64,000 nt of DNA from Chitinophagales bacterium. Lineage in GTDB: Bacteria; Bacteroidota; Bacteroidia; Chitinophagales; UBA8649. The position numbers were made by a program, and so were the translations under genes. Of the stretch, positions 8,592 to 17,359 are shown piece by piece. Each line of letters opens with the position of its first letter. The first letter of the stretch is position 1. The stretch lies in NCBI GenBank assembly GCA_020635995.1, contig JACJYS010000005.1:132901-196900 (forward strand), given 5' to 3'. The notes beneath the pieces were generated by a model that was not told the origin of the DNA, searched no databases, and was given only the letters and a program-made list of their open reading frames with translations.

Positions 8592-8828
8592 ATGAGTATT
8601 TTAACAATTAAAAAATCTAACAACGCAAAAAATGTTTCATTTACAGATACTAAAATGATTATTTTTTTAGAAGACGGTAGAGAACTTTCTGTTCCATTAG
8701 AATGGTTTTCCTCTCTCAGAAATGCTTCTTTAGCTCAATTAGAAAATTGGAGATTTATAGGAAATGGAGAAGGAATACATTGGGAAGAACTTGATGAAGA
8801 TATTTTGGTTGAAAATTTATTAGATTAA
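8592..8828 (+). CDS. DUF2442 domain protein
   Basis: This 78-residue protein matches the small DUF2442 fold throughout: KNVSFTDTKMIIFLEDGRELSVPLEWF, then LRNASLAQLENWRFIGNGEGIHWEELDEDILVENLL. The GIHWEELDEDI segment is the family hallmark. DUF2442 genes often follow a DUF4160 gene and are seen near mobile elements, but here no DUF4160 partner is visible and the large repeat element lies directly upstream. Function is unknown. The copy is intact, and a small-family palindrome starts five bases after its stop. Confidence 0.8.
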   Translation: MSILTIKKSNNAKNVSFTDTKMIIFLEDGRELSVPLEWFSSLRNASLAQLENWRFIGNGEGIHWEELDEDILVENLLD

Positions 8829-8832
8829 ATTT

Positions 8833-8882
8833 ATACCGACACAAAATAGATTAGACTATTTTGTGTTAACAAAGATTGGTAT
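8833..8882 (-). mobile_element. Small palindromic repeat, copy 1 (50 bp)
   Basis: Starts ATACCG and ends TTGGTAT, with the core ACACAAAATAG-ATTAGA-CTATTTTGTGT that can form an 11-bp stem with a 6-base loop. It matches the copy at 44985-45038 in reverse orientation. It lies just after the DUF2442 stop, where it could also act as an RNA hairpin. Confidence 0.7.
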
Positions 8883-8918
8883 AATTTCCAAATTATCTCA
8901 TTACCTTATTTCTTCACT

Positions 8919-9143
8919 TTATTTCCAATAATTATTAGCCGCAGCTACTGTTTGAAAATTTACAGCCACTACTTGCGATGCCGCAGTTAAGCTATCGGCA
9001 TTATTGGCATAGTTGGGTCTCAACTCATGTAGTTTTTCTACATCGGGTTGAGTGTATTTTACGCCCATTCTTGATAATTTAATAGCTAATTCAAAACCTT
9101 CTTGAGGTGTAGCCGTTTGCAGAGATTTCAACCAAATATCCAT
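8919..9143 (-). CDS. Small hypothetical protein
   Basis: This 74-residue soluble protein has no signal peptide or membrane segment. It opens MDIWLKSLQTATPQEGFELAIKLSRMGV and ends AAANNYWK, and I do not recognise a family. Support for a real gene comes from normal amino-acid composition, an ATG start, and a minus-strand TATCTTTG box 32 bp upstream at 9175-9182. It lies 99 bp after the acyl-CoA dehydrogenase gene on the same strand but probably has its own promoter. Confidence 0.55.
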   Translation of the reverse strand: MDIWLKSLQTATPQEGFELAIKLSRMGVKYTQPDVEKLHELRPNYANNADSLTAASQVVAVNFQTVAAANNYWK

Positions 9144-9174
9144 ACTGATTACGTTTAAAAATTTTGATAAAAAA

Positions 9175-9182
9175 CAAAGATA
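9175..9182 (-). promoter_or_regulatory. -7 promoter box for the 74-residue gene
   Basis: Minus-strand TATCTTTG, matching TAnnTTTG, 32 bp before the start at 9143. Confidence 0.4.
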
Positions 9183-9242
9183 ATTAAATAAAAGATAAGA
9201 ATATCTTTTATTGTAGTTGAAATTATCTCATTACCACATTAA

Positions 9243-11027
9243 CTAAAACCCGTAACCTTTCTGCTTATAAGCAAATTCAGCTACTTTTCTGCGTTCGTCT
9301 TTTACATTTATGTTGTAACGTTTTGTTAGCAGTCCCAATAAATATCTGTTGGTAGATTTGCTGAAACCTGTGGCGTAAGCGTCTATAATTTCATTTCCTG
9401 CTTTACGCACTATTTCTAAAGCATCGTACAAATATACTTTAAGCATACTTTCTATAGCTTCAATTTTATCTTGGCTTACCAGCTTATTTTCTTTTAGCTT
9501 TAAATACCGCATATACATAGCTTCTGCTAAATATCCTTCTGCTAAAATTCTTGATAAATTCATTACAATTTCTTGCTCATCTACCAATTTTTTGCCTAAA
9601 GTTTTGCCCGCATCTGCCGATAATAATAAGAAAGCAGCCTTTAAATTGGCTATCATTTTTGTTTCATTAGCTTCGCTAAAAGGCATAGCGTTTGACAATA
9701 GTAAACTTGGTATTTTTTTGCCTGCTGTTACTAAATTTATTTCTTTAGTTTTTAAGTGTCTTTTTGTTAATTCTGCCACAGAAAGCATACGGTTTATTTC
9801 GTTAGTGCCTTCGTAAATTCGGGTAATTCGGTTATCTCTAAAGCCCATTTCTATACCACTTTCTACACTGTAGCCCATGCCACCAAATATTTGTATGGTT
9901 TCGTCCAGCACAAAATTGGTATTTTCCGATGATTTTACTTTTAAAATTGAACATTCTACCGCAAATTCTCTTAAAGCTTCCACTTTGGCTTCGCTTTCTG
10001 TTTTTCCACCGGCTTTAAGTTCTTCTGTTTTTAAGTCAATATTTCTACCTACTTGATACACAGCCGATTCGCAAGCAAAAGTGTTGACCATCATAGTGGC
10101 AATTTTATCTTTAATAACGCCAAAATTGGCTATTTCTGTATCAAATTGTTTGCGTTCTAAAGCATATCCTACAGCCTTATTTATGGCAAATTTGCTTCCT
10201 CCTGTAGTGCCTGCCGCTAATTTTATTCTACCGGAGTTTAATATGTTTAAAGCTATTTTAAATCCGTCTTGTCTTTTGCCTAATAAATTTTCTTTGGGTA
10301 CAGGGCAATCGTTAAAAAATACCTGAACAGTAGAAGAACCTTTTATACCCATTTTCTTTTCTTCTGCTCCAAGTGTTATTCCTCCAAAAGCTTTTTCTAC
10401 AATGAAAGCACTTAATTTTTCATCATTATCTATTTTGGCAAAAACAATAAATAAATCGGCAAATCCACCGTTGGTAATCCACATTTTTTGTCCGTTAAGC
10501 ATATAATGTGTGCCGGCTTCATTTAGCACGGCTTTAGTTTTGCCTGAGTTAGCATCGCTGCCTGCACCGGGTTCTGTTAAACAATAAGATGCTTTTAATT
10601 GTGCAGAAGCTACACCTGGCAAATATTTGTCTTTTTGTTCTTCAGTGCCGTAATAAACTATTGGCAATGAGCCTATTGAAGTTTGAGCTCCTATGGTTGT
10701 AGCAAAAGAAAAACCTTGTGCTGTAGCTTCGGAAAAAATTAATCCGGTGTTAAAATCTAAATTTATTCCACCTCTTTTTTCGCTTATAGCTACACCGCAC
10801 AAACCCAATTCGGCAGATTTTTCTAATATTCTTTCTACTTCTTTTCTATCATTTTCATCAGTAGCATAAAGCTCTTTTCCTCTTTTGGTCATTGGTTCTT
10901 GTATTTCTTGTACACAAAAATCAATAATCATTTTTTTAATCATTTTTTGTTCTTCAGTAAATTCTTCCGGAACAAAAGCTTCTTTGTAATTACCTGCTTT
11001 TTCTATAAATGAGCAACCTTTTACCAT
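9243..11027 (-). CDS. Acyl-CoA dehydrogenase (long-chain/ACAD9-like, 594 residues)
   Basis: The protein has all three acyl-CoA dehydrogenase parts. The N-terminal helical domain is at about 20-150. The middle barrel includes SYCLTEPGAGSDA and MWITNGGFADLF. The FAD/CoA-binding C-terminal domain has ERKQFDTEIANFGVIKDKIA and FGGMGYSVESG. The catalytic-base region RIYEGTNEINRML is intact. It exceeds the 380-residue short/medium-chain enzymes by about 200 residues, as in very-long-chain and ACAD9-type enzymes with an extra C-terminal helical domain. It oxidises acyl-CoA to trans-2-enoyl-CoA, passing electrons to ETF. A TATCTTTG box lies upstream at 11048-11055. Confidence 0.9.
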   Translation of the reverse strand: MVKGCSFIEKAGNYKEAFVPEEFTEEQKMIKKMIIDFCVQEIQEPMTKRGKELYATDENDRKEVERILEKSAELGLCGVAISEKRGGINLDFNTGLIFSEATAQGFSFATTIGAQTSIGSLPIVYYGTEEQKDKYLPGVASAQLKASYCLTEPGAGSDANSGKTKAVLNEAGTHYMLNGQKMWITNGGFADLFIVFAKIDNDEKLSAFIVEKAFGGITLGAEEKKMGIKGSSTVQVFFNDCPVPKENLLGKRQDGFKIALNILNSGRIKLAAGTTGGSKFAINKAVGYALERKQFDTEIANFGVIKDKIATMMVNTFACESAVYQVGRNIDLKTEELKAGGKTESEAKVEALREFAVECSILKVKSSENTNFVLDETIQIFGGMGYSVESGIEMGFRDNRITRIYEGTNEINRMLSVAELTKRHLKTKEINLVTAGKKIPSLLLSNAMPFSEANETKMIANLKAAFLLLSADAGKTLGKKLVDEQEIVMNLSRILAEGYLAEAMYMRYLKLKENKLVSQDKIEAIESMLKVYLYDALEIVRKAGNEIIDAYATGFSKSTNRYLLGLLTKRYNINVKDERRKVAEFAYKQKGYGF

Positions 11028-11047
11028 AATTATATTCTTATTTTAGG

Positions 11048-11055
11048 CAAAGATA
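11048..11055 (-). promoter_or_regulatory. -7 promoter box for the acyl-CoA dehydrogenase
   Basis: Minus-strand TATCTTTG, 21 bp before the start at 11027. It is divergent from the plus-strand box at 11114-11121, with about 60 bp between them. Confidence 0.45.
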
Positions 11056-11113
11056 AATAAAATAATGCAATGCTTGCATTGTATTTTTAATGAGCTAAAA
11101 TAATTTTATCTAT

Positions 11114-11121
11114 TATCTTTG
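11114..11121 (+). promoter_or_regulatory. -7 promoter box for the small membrane protein and TonB receptor
   Basis: TATCTTTG matches TAnnTTTG and ends only two bases before the TTG at 11124, so the message may be leaderless or begin inside the first codons. Confidence 0.4.
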
Positions 11122-11123
11122 AT

Positions 11124-11672
11124 TTGCTGAAAAATAAATTTAGACATATAATTGCTTTGCTGCTATTGGTAGGTATGTTAATGCCTTCATTGCTTTTTAT
11201 TTTCTCATACAATATACAACAGAAGAAAATAAAAAGAGAAGTAAAAAAGATGATGATAGCCGGTATTCCATTAAAAGAACTGGTTCATTTTCAGTTTGAT
11301 ATGAATGATGCAGCGTTTCAAAAATTAGAATGGGAACACAGTAGAGAGTTTGAGTATAATCATAAAATGTATGATATAGTTAAAGCCGATACAGTAGGAA
11401 ATTTGGTTACGTATATCTGTTTTCCAGATAAACAAGAAACAGCTTTAAATGCAAAATTCAGAAAGCATTTAAACGATTTTTATGCTAATAATGCCGACCA
11501 AGAAAATAGCAATAAAAGGCTAAATAATTTTATCAACGGTTTTTATTGTAGTCATATTTCCTTTATTTATCAATGCTACCCTAATATTCATTTGGAAAAA
11601 ATAGGGTTTTATGCTCAAAAATTATCTTTAGTTTATTTAGATATAGAAGGTCCTCCACCTCGTTTTTCGTAA
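11124..11672 (+). CDS. Small secreted/anchored hypothetical protein upstream of a TonB receptor
   Basis: This 182-residue protein starts at TTG. One hydrophobic segment (about residues 8-29, IIALLLLVGMLMPSLLFIF) would anchor or export it; the rest is soluble, with KKMMIAGIPLKELVHFQFD and a C-terminal LDIEGPPPRFS tail. I do not recognise a named family, but small proteins of this kind with proline-rich tails occur next to metal or heme TonB receptors in Bacteroidota (inference from memory). The receptor starts 69 bp downstream, so co-transcription is likely. A start at Met18 would remove most of the hydrophobic segment and is less attractive. Confidence 0.6.
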   Translation: MLKNKFRHIIALLLLVGMLMPSLLFIFSYNIQQKKIKREVKKMMIAGIPLKELVHFQFDMNDAAFQKLEWEHSREFEYNHKMYDIVKADTVGNLVTYICFPDKQETALNAKFRKHLNDFYANNADQENSNKRLNNFINGFYCSHISFIYQCYPNIHLEKIGFYAQKLSLVYLDIEGPPPRFS

Positions 11673-11741
11673 ATTATTTTTTGATATAGAATGTGTCTTT
11701 TTCATAGGCACAAATTATTTATTAATACCAAAATAAAATTT

Positions 11742-14144
11742 ATGAAAAATATAATGGTGTGGTTTGCTGTACTATGTAGTATAGTTATGGCAAACGCACA
11801 AACAATAACAATAAAAAACAATGCAAACGAGCCATTGGAAATGGCAACGGTTTCCAGTCATACGCCTAATTTAAGCGTAACTACCAATAAAAACGGTAAA
11901 GCAGATATTTCGGCTTTTAAAGGAGTAGAAAAAATAGAAGTGCGTATGCTTGGCTATGAAACAATAAGGACTTCATACACTAAGCTTAGTGCTAAAAACT
12001 TCAATTTGCAGTTAAATGAATCGGCTTTTAATTTGCAAAGTGTAGTGGTAAGTGCTTCTAAATGGGAGCAAGACATTAGAGATGTTCCCGTTAAAATTGA
12101 GAAAATTGACATGAAAGAAGTTGCTTTGCAAAATCCACAAACAGCTGCAGATATGTTGGCTACAAGCGGTAAAGTATTTATTCAAAAAAGCCAGCAAGGT
12201 GGCGGTAGCCCTATGATTAGAGGTTTTGCTACCAATAGGCTTATTTATACGGTGGACGGTGTGAGAATGAATACGGCTATTTTTAGAGGAGGAAACATTC
12301 AAAATGTTATCAATTTAGATAATTTCTCTACAGAAAGTTTAGAAGTGCTTTTTGGGCCCGGTTCTGTTATGTACGGTAGCGATGCCATAGGTGGTGTTAT
12401 GGCTTTTAAAACACTAACGCCACAATTAAGTACAGATGATAAACCAAATGTAAATGGGAGTGCTTTATTTCGTTTTGCTTCTGCTAATACTGAAAAAACA
12501 GGACATTTTGATGTAAATGTAGGTTTTAAAAAATGGGCTATGCTTACCAGTATTTCTTATTCAGATTTTGACGATTTACGACAAGGAAGCAAAGGCCCGG
12601 ATGAGTATGTTAAGCCCTATCATGTAGAAAGAATAGACAGCCAAGATGTGGTGGTAACGCAAAAAGATAAACTGCTACAAGTGCCTACGGCATATTCTCA
12701 GTTTAATATTATGCAAAAAGTGCGTTATAAGCCTACGGAATATGTAGATATTCAATATGGTTTTCATTATTCTGCTACATCTTCTTATGGTAGATATGAT
12801 AGACATAACCGTATGCGTAATGGTTTACCACGCTATGCCGAGTGGGATTATGGCCCTCAAAAATGGATGATGAATATGTTATCTATTGAATATAGCAAAG
12901 CAACGGTTGCTTTTGATAAGGTGGCGTTTCGTTTTGCCCATCAGTTGTTTGAAGAAAGCCGTATAGACCGTTCTTTAAATAAAGATGATAGAACTACAAA
13001 TGCCGAGAAGGTAAATGCTTACTCTGTAAACTTAGATTTAGTGAAAAAAATAAAAGAGAAAAACACCTTATTTTATGGTGTGGAGTATGTTTATGACAAA
13101 GTAAAATCTACAGGAGAAATAACAGACATAAGCACCAATGAAACAGTGGCAGGTCCTGCAAGGTATCCGCAGTCAAGCTGGCAAAGTGTAGGTTTGTACA
13201 TAACTGATGAATACAGAGTATTGCCTAAATTAACTTTAACAGCGGGTTTGAGATACAATCATGTTATCATTGATTCAAAATTTGATACCAGCTTTTATTC
13301 CTTTCCTTTTACAGAAGCTAAAATTAGTAAAGGAGCATTGTCGGGTAGTTTAGGTTTGGCATATAAACCCATGTCAGATTTTGTTATCCATGCCAATTTT
13401 GGAACAGGATTTAGAGCTCCAAATGTTGATGATATAGGCAAAGTGTTTGATTCAGAACCGGGTGCTGTTACCGTGCCTAATCCAGGTTTGAAACCGGAAT
13501 ATGCTTATAATGTTGATTTGGGTTTAACCAAAATTTTTGCCGATAGAGTAAAAATTGACATTACAGGATATTACACCCGATTAAAAAATGCAATGGTTCG
13601 TAGAGATTTTACGCTTAATGGCGAAGATAGTATTATGTACCAAGGCACATTAAGTCAAGTGCAAGCTATACAAAATGCGGCTAAAGCCTATGTTTGGGGT
13701 ATTCAAGCTGGTATAGAAGTGAAATTGCCTTTAAATTTCTATGTTTCTTCCGATGTTAATATTCAAAAAGGAAAAGAAGAATTAGATAATGGCGATTTAA
13801 GTCCGCTACGTCATGCAGCACCATGGTTTGGTGTTTCGCGTTTAAAGTATAAATACAAAGGTTTGTTGTTGGAGTTAAATGCACAGTATTCAGGCGGTTT
13901 GTTTAACGACCAACTGGCAATGGAGGAAAGAGGCAAAACAGAAATTTATGCTATAGATGATGTGGGGCGTGCTTATTCTCCGGGGTGGTACACCTTAAAT
14001 TTTAAAGGAAGCTACCAAGTTAACAAGTATTTTATGATAAGTGCAGGTATAGAAAACCTAACAGATATAAGATACCGTACTTATAGTTCCGGTGTTTCTG
14101 CTCCGGGTAGAAATTTTATTATTACTGCTAAAACTATGTTTTAG
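11742..14144 (+). CDS. TonB-dependent outer-membrane receptor
   Basis: I start at the ATG at 11742, giving 800 residues with signal peptide MKNIMVWFAVLCSIVMANAQ; the frame extends 51 bases further upstream but that adds a non-signal leader. A CarboxypepD-like beta-sandwich (about 20-95) precedes the plug, which includes SPMIRGFATNRLIYTVDGVRMN and FGPGSVMYGSDAIGG. The 22-strand-type barrel ends in Phe (ITAKTMF). The plug resembles the hemoglobin/heme/siderophore (CirA/HmuR-like) class, but the substrate cannot be read from sequence. It follows the small membrane protein and ends at a strong terminator. Confidence 0.88.
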   Translation: MKNIMVWFAVLCSIVMANAQTITIKNNANEPLEMATVSSHTPNLSVTTNKNGKADISAFKGVEKIEVRMLGYETIRTSYTKLSAKNFNLQLNESAFNLQSVVVSASKWEQDIRDVPVKIEKIDMKEVALQNPQTAADMLATSGKVFIQKSQQGGGSPMIRGFATNRLIYTVDGVRMNTAIFRGGNIQNVINLDNFSTESLEVLFGPGSVMYGSDAIGGVMAFKTLTPQLSTDDKPNVNGSALFRFASANTEKTGHFDVNVGFKKWAMLTSISYSDFDDLRQGSKGPDEYVKPYHVERIDSQDVVVTQKDKLLQVPTAYSQFNIMQKVRYKPTEYVDIQYGFHYSATSSYGRYDRHNRMRNGLPRYAEWDYGPQKWMMNMLSIEYSKATVAFDKVAFRFAHQLFEESRIDRSLNKDDRTTNAEKVNAYSVNLDLVKKIKEKNTLFYGVEYVYDKVKSTGEITDISTNETVAGPARYPQSSWQSVGLYITDEYRVLPKLTLTAGLRYNHVIIDSKFDTSFYSFPFTEAKISKGALSGSLGLAYKPMSDFVIHANFGTGFRAPNVDDIGKVFDSEPGAVTVPNPGLKPEYAYNVDLGLTKIFADRVKIDITGYYTRLKNAMVRRDFTLNGEDSIMYQGTLSQVQAIQNAAKAYVWGIQAGIEVKLPLNFYVSSDVNIQKGKEELDNGDLSPLRHAAPWFGVSRLKYKYKGLLLELNAQYSGGLFNDQLAMEERGKTEIYAIDDVGRAYSPGWYTLNFKGSYQVNKYFMISAGIENLTDIRYRTYSSGVSAPGRNFIITAKTMF

Positions 14145-14159
14145 GATAATACAAAACCA

Positions 14160-14194
14160 AAGTTCCGAACTTTCTAAAAGTTCGGAACTTTTTT
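14160..14194 (+). terminator. Rho-independent terminator after the TonB receptor
   Basis: AAGTTCCGAACTTT (14160-14173), a 3-base loop, the complementary arm 14177-14190, and a T run. The stem is 14 bp and perfect. The complementary strand carries the tail of a small reading frame (14174-14374). Confidence 0.85.
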
Positions 14195-14374
14195 ATTAGC
14201 ATCACCCCTTGGGCTTTTGCTATACTGCAAATCCTTAAAGTATATTTTATCAAACAACTTATCTAGGCCATCTTTGATAAACTCCAATTCATCTGGAATT
14301 TTATCTAAACTGATAACCGAGCTCAATGCTGGATAAAACCTGCGAGCTACTATGGGTGTATTTTGTTGTGGCAT
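14174..14374 (-). pseudogene. Probable N-terminal gene remnant, 66 codons
   Basis: The frame starts at ATG 14374 and encodes PIVARRFYPALSSVISLDKI and ELEFIKDGLDKLFDKIYFKDLQ, a well-formed soluble helical sequence. The last residues (KKVPNF) and the stop are encoded by the terminator stem of the opposite gene. This suggests the 5' part of a longer gene cut off where the TonB receptor unit ends. I do not recognise the parent family. A short intact gene cannot be excluded. Confidence 0.4.
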
Positions 14375-14405
14375 TTTGTTTTATGTTTCTTTAAATGATT
14401 TGGTT

Positions 14406-14741
14406 TTAACTCTTAATAAAATCATACCACATTTGCAATATATCCCTGAAATCTTGCGTAGGTATTACTATTTCAGGGCTATTACTATCATATATATATA
14501 TACCACTTGGTGATACAATAGCCGACCCAAAATGACCACCAATATTGTCATCTGGAGTACTTCCACCAGATAAATAAAGATCACATAAAGCTATTCCATC
14601 AAGTAATATATCTTCATCTTCTCCTATTCTCATTAAAAACGTTGATAATTCAGGATGTCCATTAGTTATTAAAAAAGTATGTCTACTACCATTTCTTTTA
14701 TAAAAGTTAAGATTATATTGTTGTAATAATTGATAATTCAT
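14406..14741 (-). CDS. Hypothetical 111-residue protein, possible immunity protein
   Basis: The protein is acidic and soluble, with HTFLITNGHPELSTFLMRIGEDED, a glycine-rich IGGHFGSAIVSPSGIYIYD and a C-terminal IPTQDFRDILQMWYDFIKS. No signal peptide or membrane segment is present. I do not recognise the family. Its start overlaps by ATGA the stop of a 21-codon frame (14738-14803) that reads like the end of a larger secreted protein. The arrangement resembles a toxin tail followed by its immunity gene, but that is inference from layout only. Confidence 0.5.
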   Translation of the reverse strand: MNYQLLQQYNLNFYKRNGSRHTFLITNGHPELSTFLMRIGEDEDILLDGIALCDLYLSGGSTPDDNIGGHFGSAIVSPSGIYIYDSNSPEIVIPTQDFRDILQMWYDFIKS

Positions 14742-14803
14742 AAGTTAAATTTTACATTTGGATAAAAAGACCTATGGTTGCCATTTGGGTCAAAGATTAG
14801 CAT
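14738..14803 (-). pseudogene. 21-codon C-terminal remnant overlapping the next start
   Basis: The frame MLIFDPNGNHRSFYPNVKFN ends at a TGA that shares ATGA with the start at 14741. An in-frame TAA lies four codons before its ATG, so only a tail survives. It may be the degraded 3' end of a toxin gene. The support is limited to residue composition and the coupling-type overlap. Confidence 0.3.
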
Positions 14804-14926
14804 TTTTTCCGTTTAGGGTCTCTCATAGAGGACTCTAAACCACACTTAAATTTACAAAATTGTTGCGTGAGACACGCACCATGGCGTAAAGATAAATGGC
14901 AAAAAAATGATACCAATTAGTATTAC

Positions 14927-14959
14927 ACTCGTGCCACAACTCCAAGTCGTGGCACGAGT
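14927..14959. repeat. Hairpin in the intergenic region
   Basis: ACTCGTGCCAC and GTGGCACGAGT form an 11-bp perfect stem with an 11-base loop. No T run follows in the direction of the minus-strand gene ending at 14996, so it is a weak terminator candidate. A partial small-family end (ATACCAATTAGTAT) lies just left at about 14910-14923. I see nothing else supportable in 14810-14995. Confidence 0.5.
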
Positions 14960-14995
14960 ACTTTTAAAACCGAAGTTCGGAATTTTTCTTTGAAA

Positions 14996-17266
14996 TTAAT
15001 AATGCCTATCTAACACATACCAGCTAAAGGCACGTAGGTTTAGTTTCACCATAGAATCTCTTACCATAGGGTCTAAAATTCTCCAAGCGTTATTTAAAAT
15101 GGTTTGGGCTTCTTCTACACAATCGTCAAGTGCATTTACTTTATCTAATAAGTCAACAGCTTCTTTTATTAAAGCTATATCACTCGTTTTTGCCTGAATG
15201 ATTTCCCAAAGTCTTTGTCTATCCTTTTTTTCTAATTTAGACATAGCTTTGGCAACGGGATAAGTAATTTTTCCTGCGGTTATATCTTCGCCTTTGGTTT
15301 TTAAACCATCTTTAAAACCTCTTAAATTTAAGGTGTCATCTATTATTTGAAAAGAAATTCCTAATGCTTCATAATAATCTCCTAAACCTTTAATTTGTTC
15401 TTCTGTTCCTTTGCCTAAAATAACGCCTATTTGTGCTAAATAGCTTGCCGGAGCGGCAGATTTTAAACGGTGTATGCCTATTATTCTATTTTGTAGTAAA
15501 TCTCCTTTGCCATTTTCTACCACATCGTCCATCATATAGTCAAGTCCGTGTATATCCATAGCTTGCCCTGAGTGAGCGGCACGTAAAGCTTCAAAATATA
15601 AATTGTAAATACGCAACTTTTTATCATCTTCAAGTTCATCAGCTTGATAAATAACTATTTGACCAATAAAATAACACGCACTACCTGCGTTAATTGCAAT
15701 GGCTTCATTATACATTTTATGACAGCTCGGGCCACCTCTTCTTACATCAGATTTATCTTCTACATCATCTACTATTAATGAACCTACGTGCATAAGCTCT
15801 GGCAAAGCCAGCCAATCTATAGCTCGTTGAGAATTGCCACCCACTATATCGCAACACGCCAAAGCGGCATAGCTTCGCCAAGATTTTCCTCCTCTATCTA
15901 TAATACTTCTTATCGGTTCAATTAATGCTTTTGAATATTGTTCATTATCAATATACTCGGCATAATGAACTTGGTCTTTTTTAGAAATTAACTCAGTTAA
16001 TTTTTCATTATCAGGGTTTTTAGGTAGAATTTTCTTTACCGATTTTATCGTTTCACGGCTTACTATTTTAAAAAATTCTTCAAGGTTAGTTGAACTTTCA
16101 AAGCCACTGCGTTCTACAAAACCAGGACCCTCAATTTTTTCTCCTTTTATAGAACCTTTTACCTTTACACTGCCCTCCCAAAATGCCGGTTTTGAAATAA
16201 CAGTAGCAAACTCTTGATGAGGAAAATCGGCTTCTGCTTCAATATATAAATCCAATTCTGGGGCTTCTAAAATCCAATCGGTAGGGTAATCGTTAAAAGT
16301 TCGGGTACTTGTCCAAACTTCCTTGGTTTTTGGATAGAGCTTAAAATTATTAATTTGAGTTCTATTGCCTTCTTTATCTATAAAAATTAAGTAAGAACCA
16401 CAACCATCTTTTGTTTTATTATCTATTAAATCATAAGCGGTAAATTCACAGCCGTTTGTTAGCTGAGATGAAATCCAGTTCCAAGCCACATCTTTGCTTA
16501 TCCCAAGTTCGCTTTTATCTTGTTCTTCTTCTTTTCTGTGGCAACCAAATTCGTGGTCGTACCAAGCAGATTGGTTTTTAAATTCATATTTTTCTCCTTT
16601 AATAGTAAAACTACCGGAAGCATCATTTCGCGGAATAAAATAATAGAACATATCTTCTGCCGAAACACCAAAAACTACTCCATTTTCTCCGTGTCTTGTT
16701 ACCGGTTTTTTAGGTGTAAAATCCATTTTAAAAGATAAATCATGCTCATCATCATTAAGGACTAAAGAATAGGAATTTTCATTGTTTTTAATAAAAATAT
16801 TATCATCAAATTTTAGATGTAATTTATCTAAGTTTACAATAATTTTTTGCTGAAATAATCTATCGGGATAAGGAACATTACCTTTTTCTAACATTTCAAT
16901 AGCCGCTTTTCGTATGCGTTCATCTTTTACTATTTCTCCTTTTCTAAGTCTTTCTAATCCTATTTCGGGAGCTTTTTGGTCTATGAGAGAATTAGCATAG
17001 TATTTTTTCTCATCTTTATCTATTATTGCCCAAGTTATAGAATGAGCATAATTGGCTTTTTTGGTTTCCTCATTGTAGCTTACAAATTTCCTAAAGAAAG
17101 AAGCAAAAACAGAAAAGTTTCTGCCTGTTATAGTGGTAATATGACTGTTAATGTACCACCATTCTGTTGTAGAACTATTGTGCGGTAAGTCATGTACATT
17201 CAAATCAATATTGCCTTCAAGAGGCCAATCTTTAGGTCTTGTAAAGTTTTGATGAAGAGTTTTCAA
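14996..17266 (-). CDS. CrtC/AttH-like lipocalin fused to polyprenyl diphosphate synthase
   Basis: This 756-residue protein has two parts. Residues about 20-390 match the hydroxyneurosporene-synthase (CrtC/AttH) double-lipocalin fold, with EWWYIN at 35-40 and WYDHEFG at 235-241. Residues about 440-756 are an isoprenyl synthase: first Asp-rich motif DDVED at 500-504 followed by RRGG, RLKSAAPAS at 600-608, second Asp-rich motif altered to DDTLN at 643-647, and KGEDITAGKITYP at 658-670. Polyprenyl synthases condense isopentenyl and allylic diphosphates; CrtC-type proteins hydrate a terminal isoprene double bond. The fusion suggests one product is made and modified in place. No other isoprenoid gene is adjacent. 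Confidence 0.85.
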   Translation of the reverse strand: MKTLHQNFTRPKDWPLEGNIDLNVHDLPHNSSTTEWWYINSHITTITGRNFSVFASFFRKFVSYNEETKKANYAHSITWAIIDKDEKKYYANSLIDQKAPEIGLERLRKGEIVKDERIRKAAIEMLEKGNVPYPDRLFQQKIIVNLDKLHLKFDDNIFIKNNENSYSLVLNDDEHDLSFKMDFTPKKPVTRHGENGVVFGVSAEDMFYYFIPRNDASGSFTIKGEKYEFKNQSAWYDHEFGCHRKEEEQDKSELGISKDVAWNWISSQLTNGCEFTAYDLIDNKTKDGCGSYLIFIDKEGNRTQINNFKLYPKTKEVWTSTRTFNDYPTDWILEAPELDLYIEAEADFPHQEFATVISKPAFWEGSVKVKGSIKGEKIEGPGFVERSGFESSTNLEEFFKIVSRETIKSVKKILPKNPDNEKLTELISKKDQVHYAEYIDNEQYSKALIEPIRSIIDRGGKSWRSYAALACCDIVGGNSQRAIDWLALPELMHVGSLIVDDVEDKSDVRRGGPSCHKMYNEAIAINAGSACYFIGQIVIYQADELEDDKKLRIYNLYFEALRAAHSGQAMDIHGLDYMMDDVVENGKGDLLQNRIIGIHRLKSAAPASYLAQIGVILGKGTEEQIKGLGDYYEALGISFQIIDDTLNLRGFKDGLKTKGEDITAGKITYPVAKAMSKLEKKDRQRLWEIIQAKTSDIALIKEAVDLLDKVNALDDCVEEAQTILNNAWRILDPMVRDSMVKLNLRAFSWYVLDRHY

Positions 17267-17359
17267 AGTTTTAGTTTTAAAAAGAGTTTCCGAATATACA
17301 GTTATAAGTCATTAATTTAAAAGCAATGCAGGAAATAAATGTTTTTTTAAGAAAAAATA

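Noticed and set aside
12012..12302. 96-codon frame antisense to the TonB receptor
   Set aside because: Shadow of a well-supported gene on the other strand.
14969..14990. Terminator candidate CCGAAGTTCGG for the lipocalin-prenyl synthase gene
   Set aside because: The stem would leave a one-base loop, or only three pairs with a five-base loop, too weak to claim.
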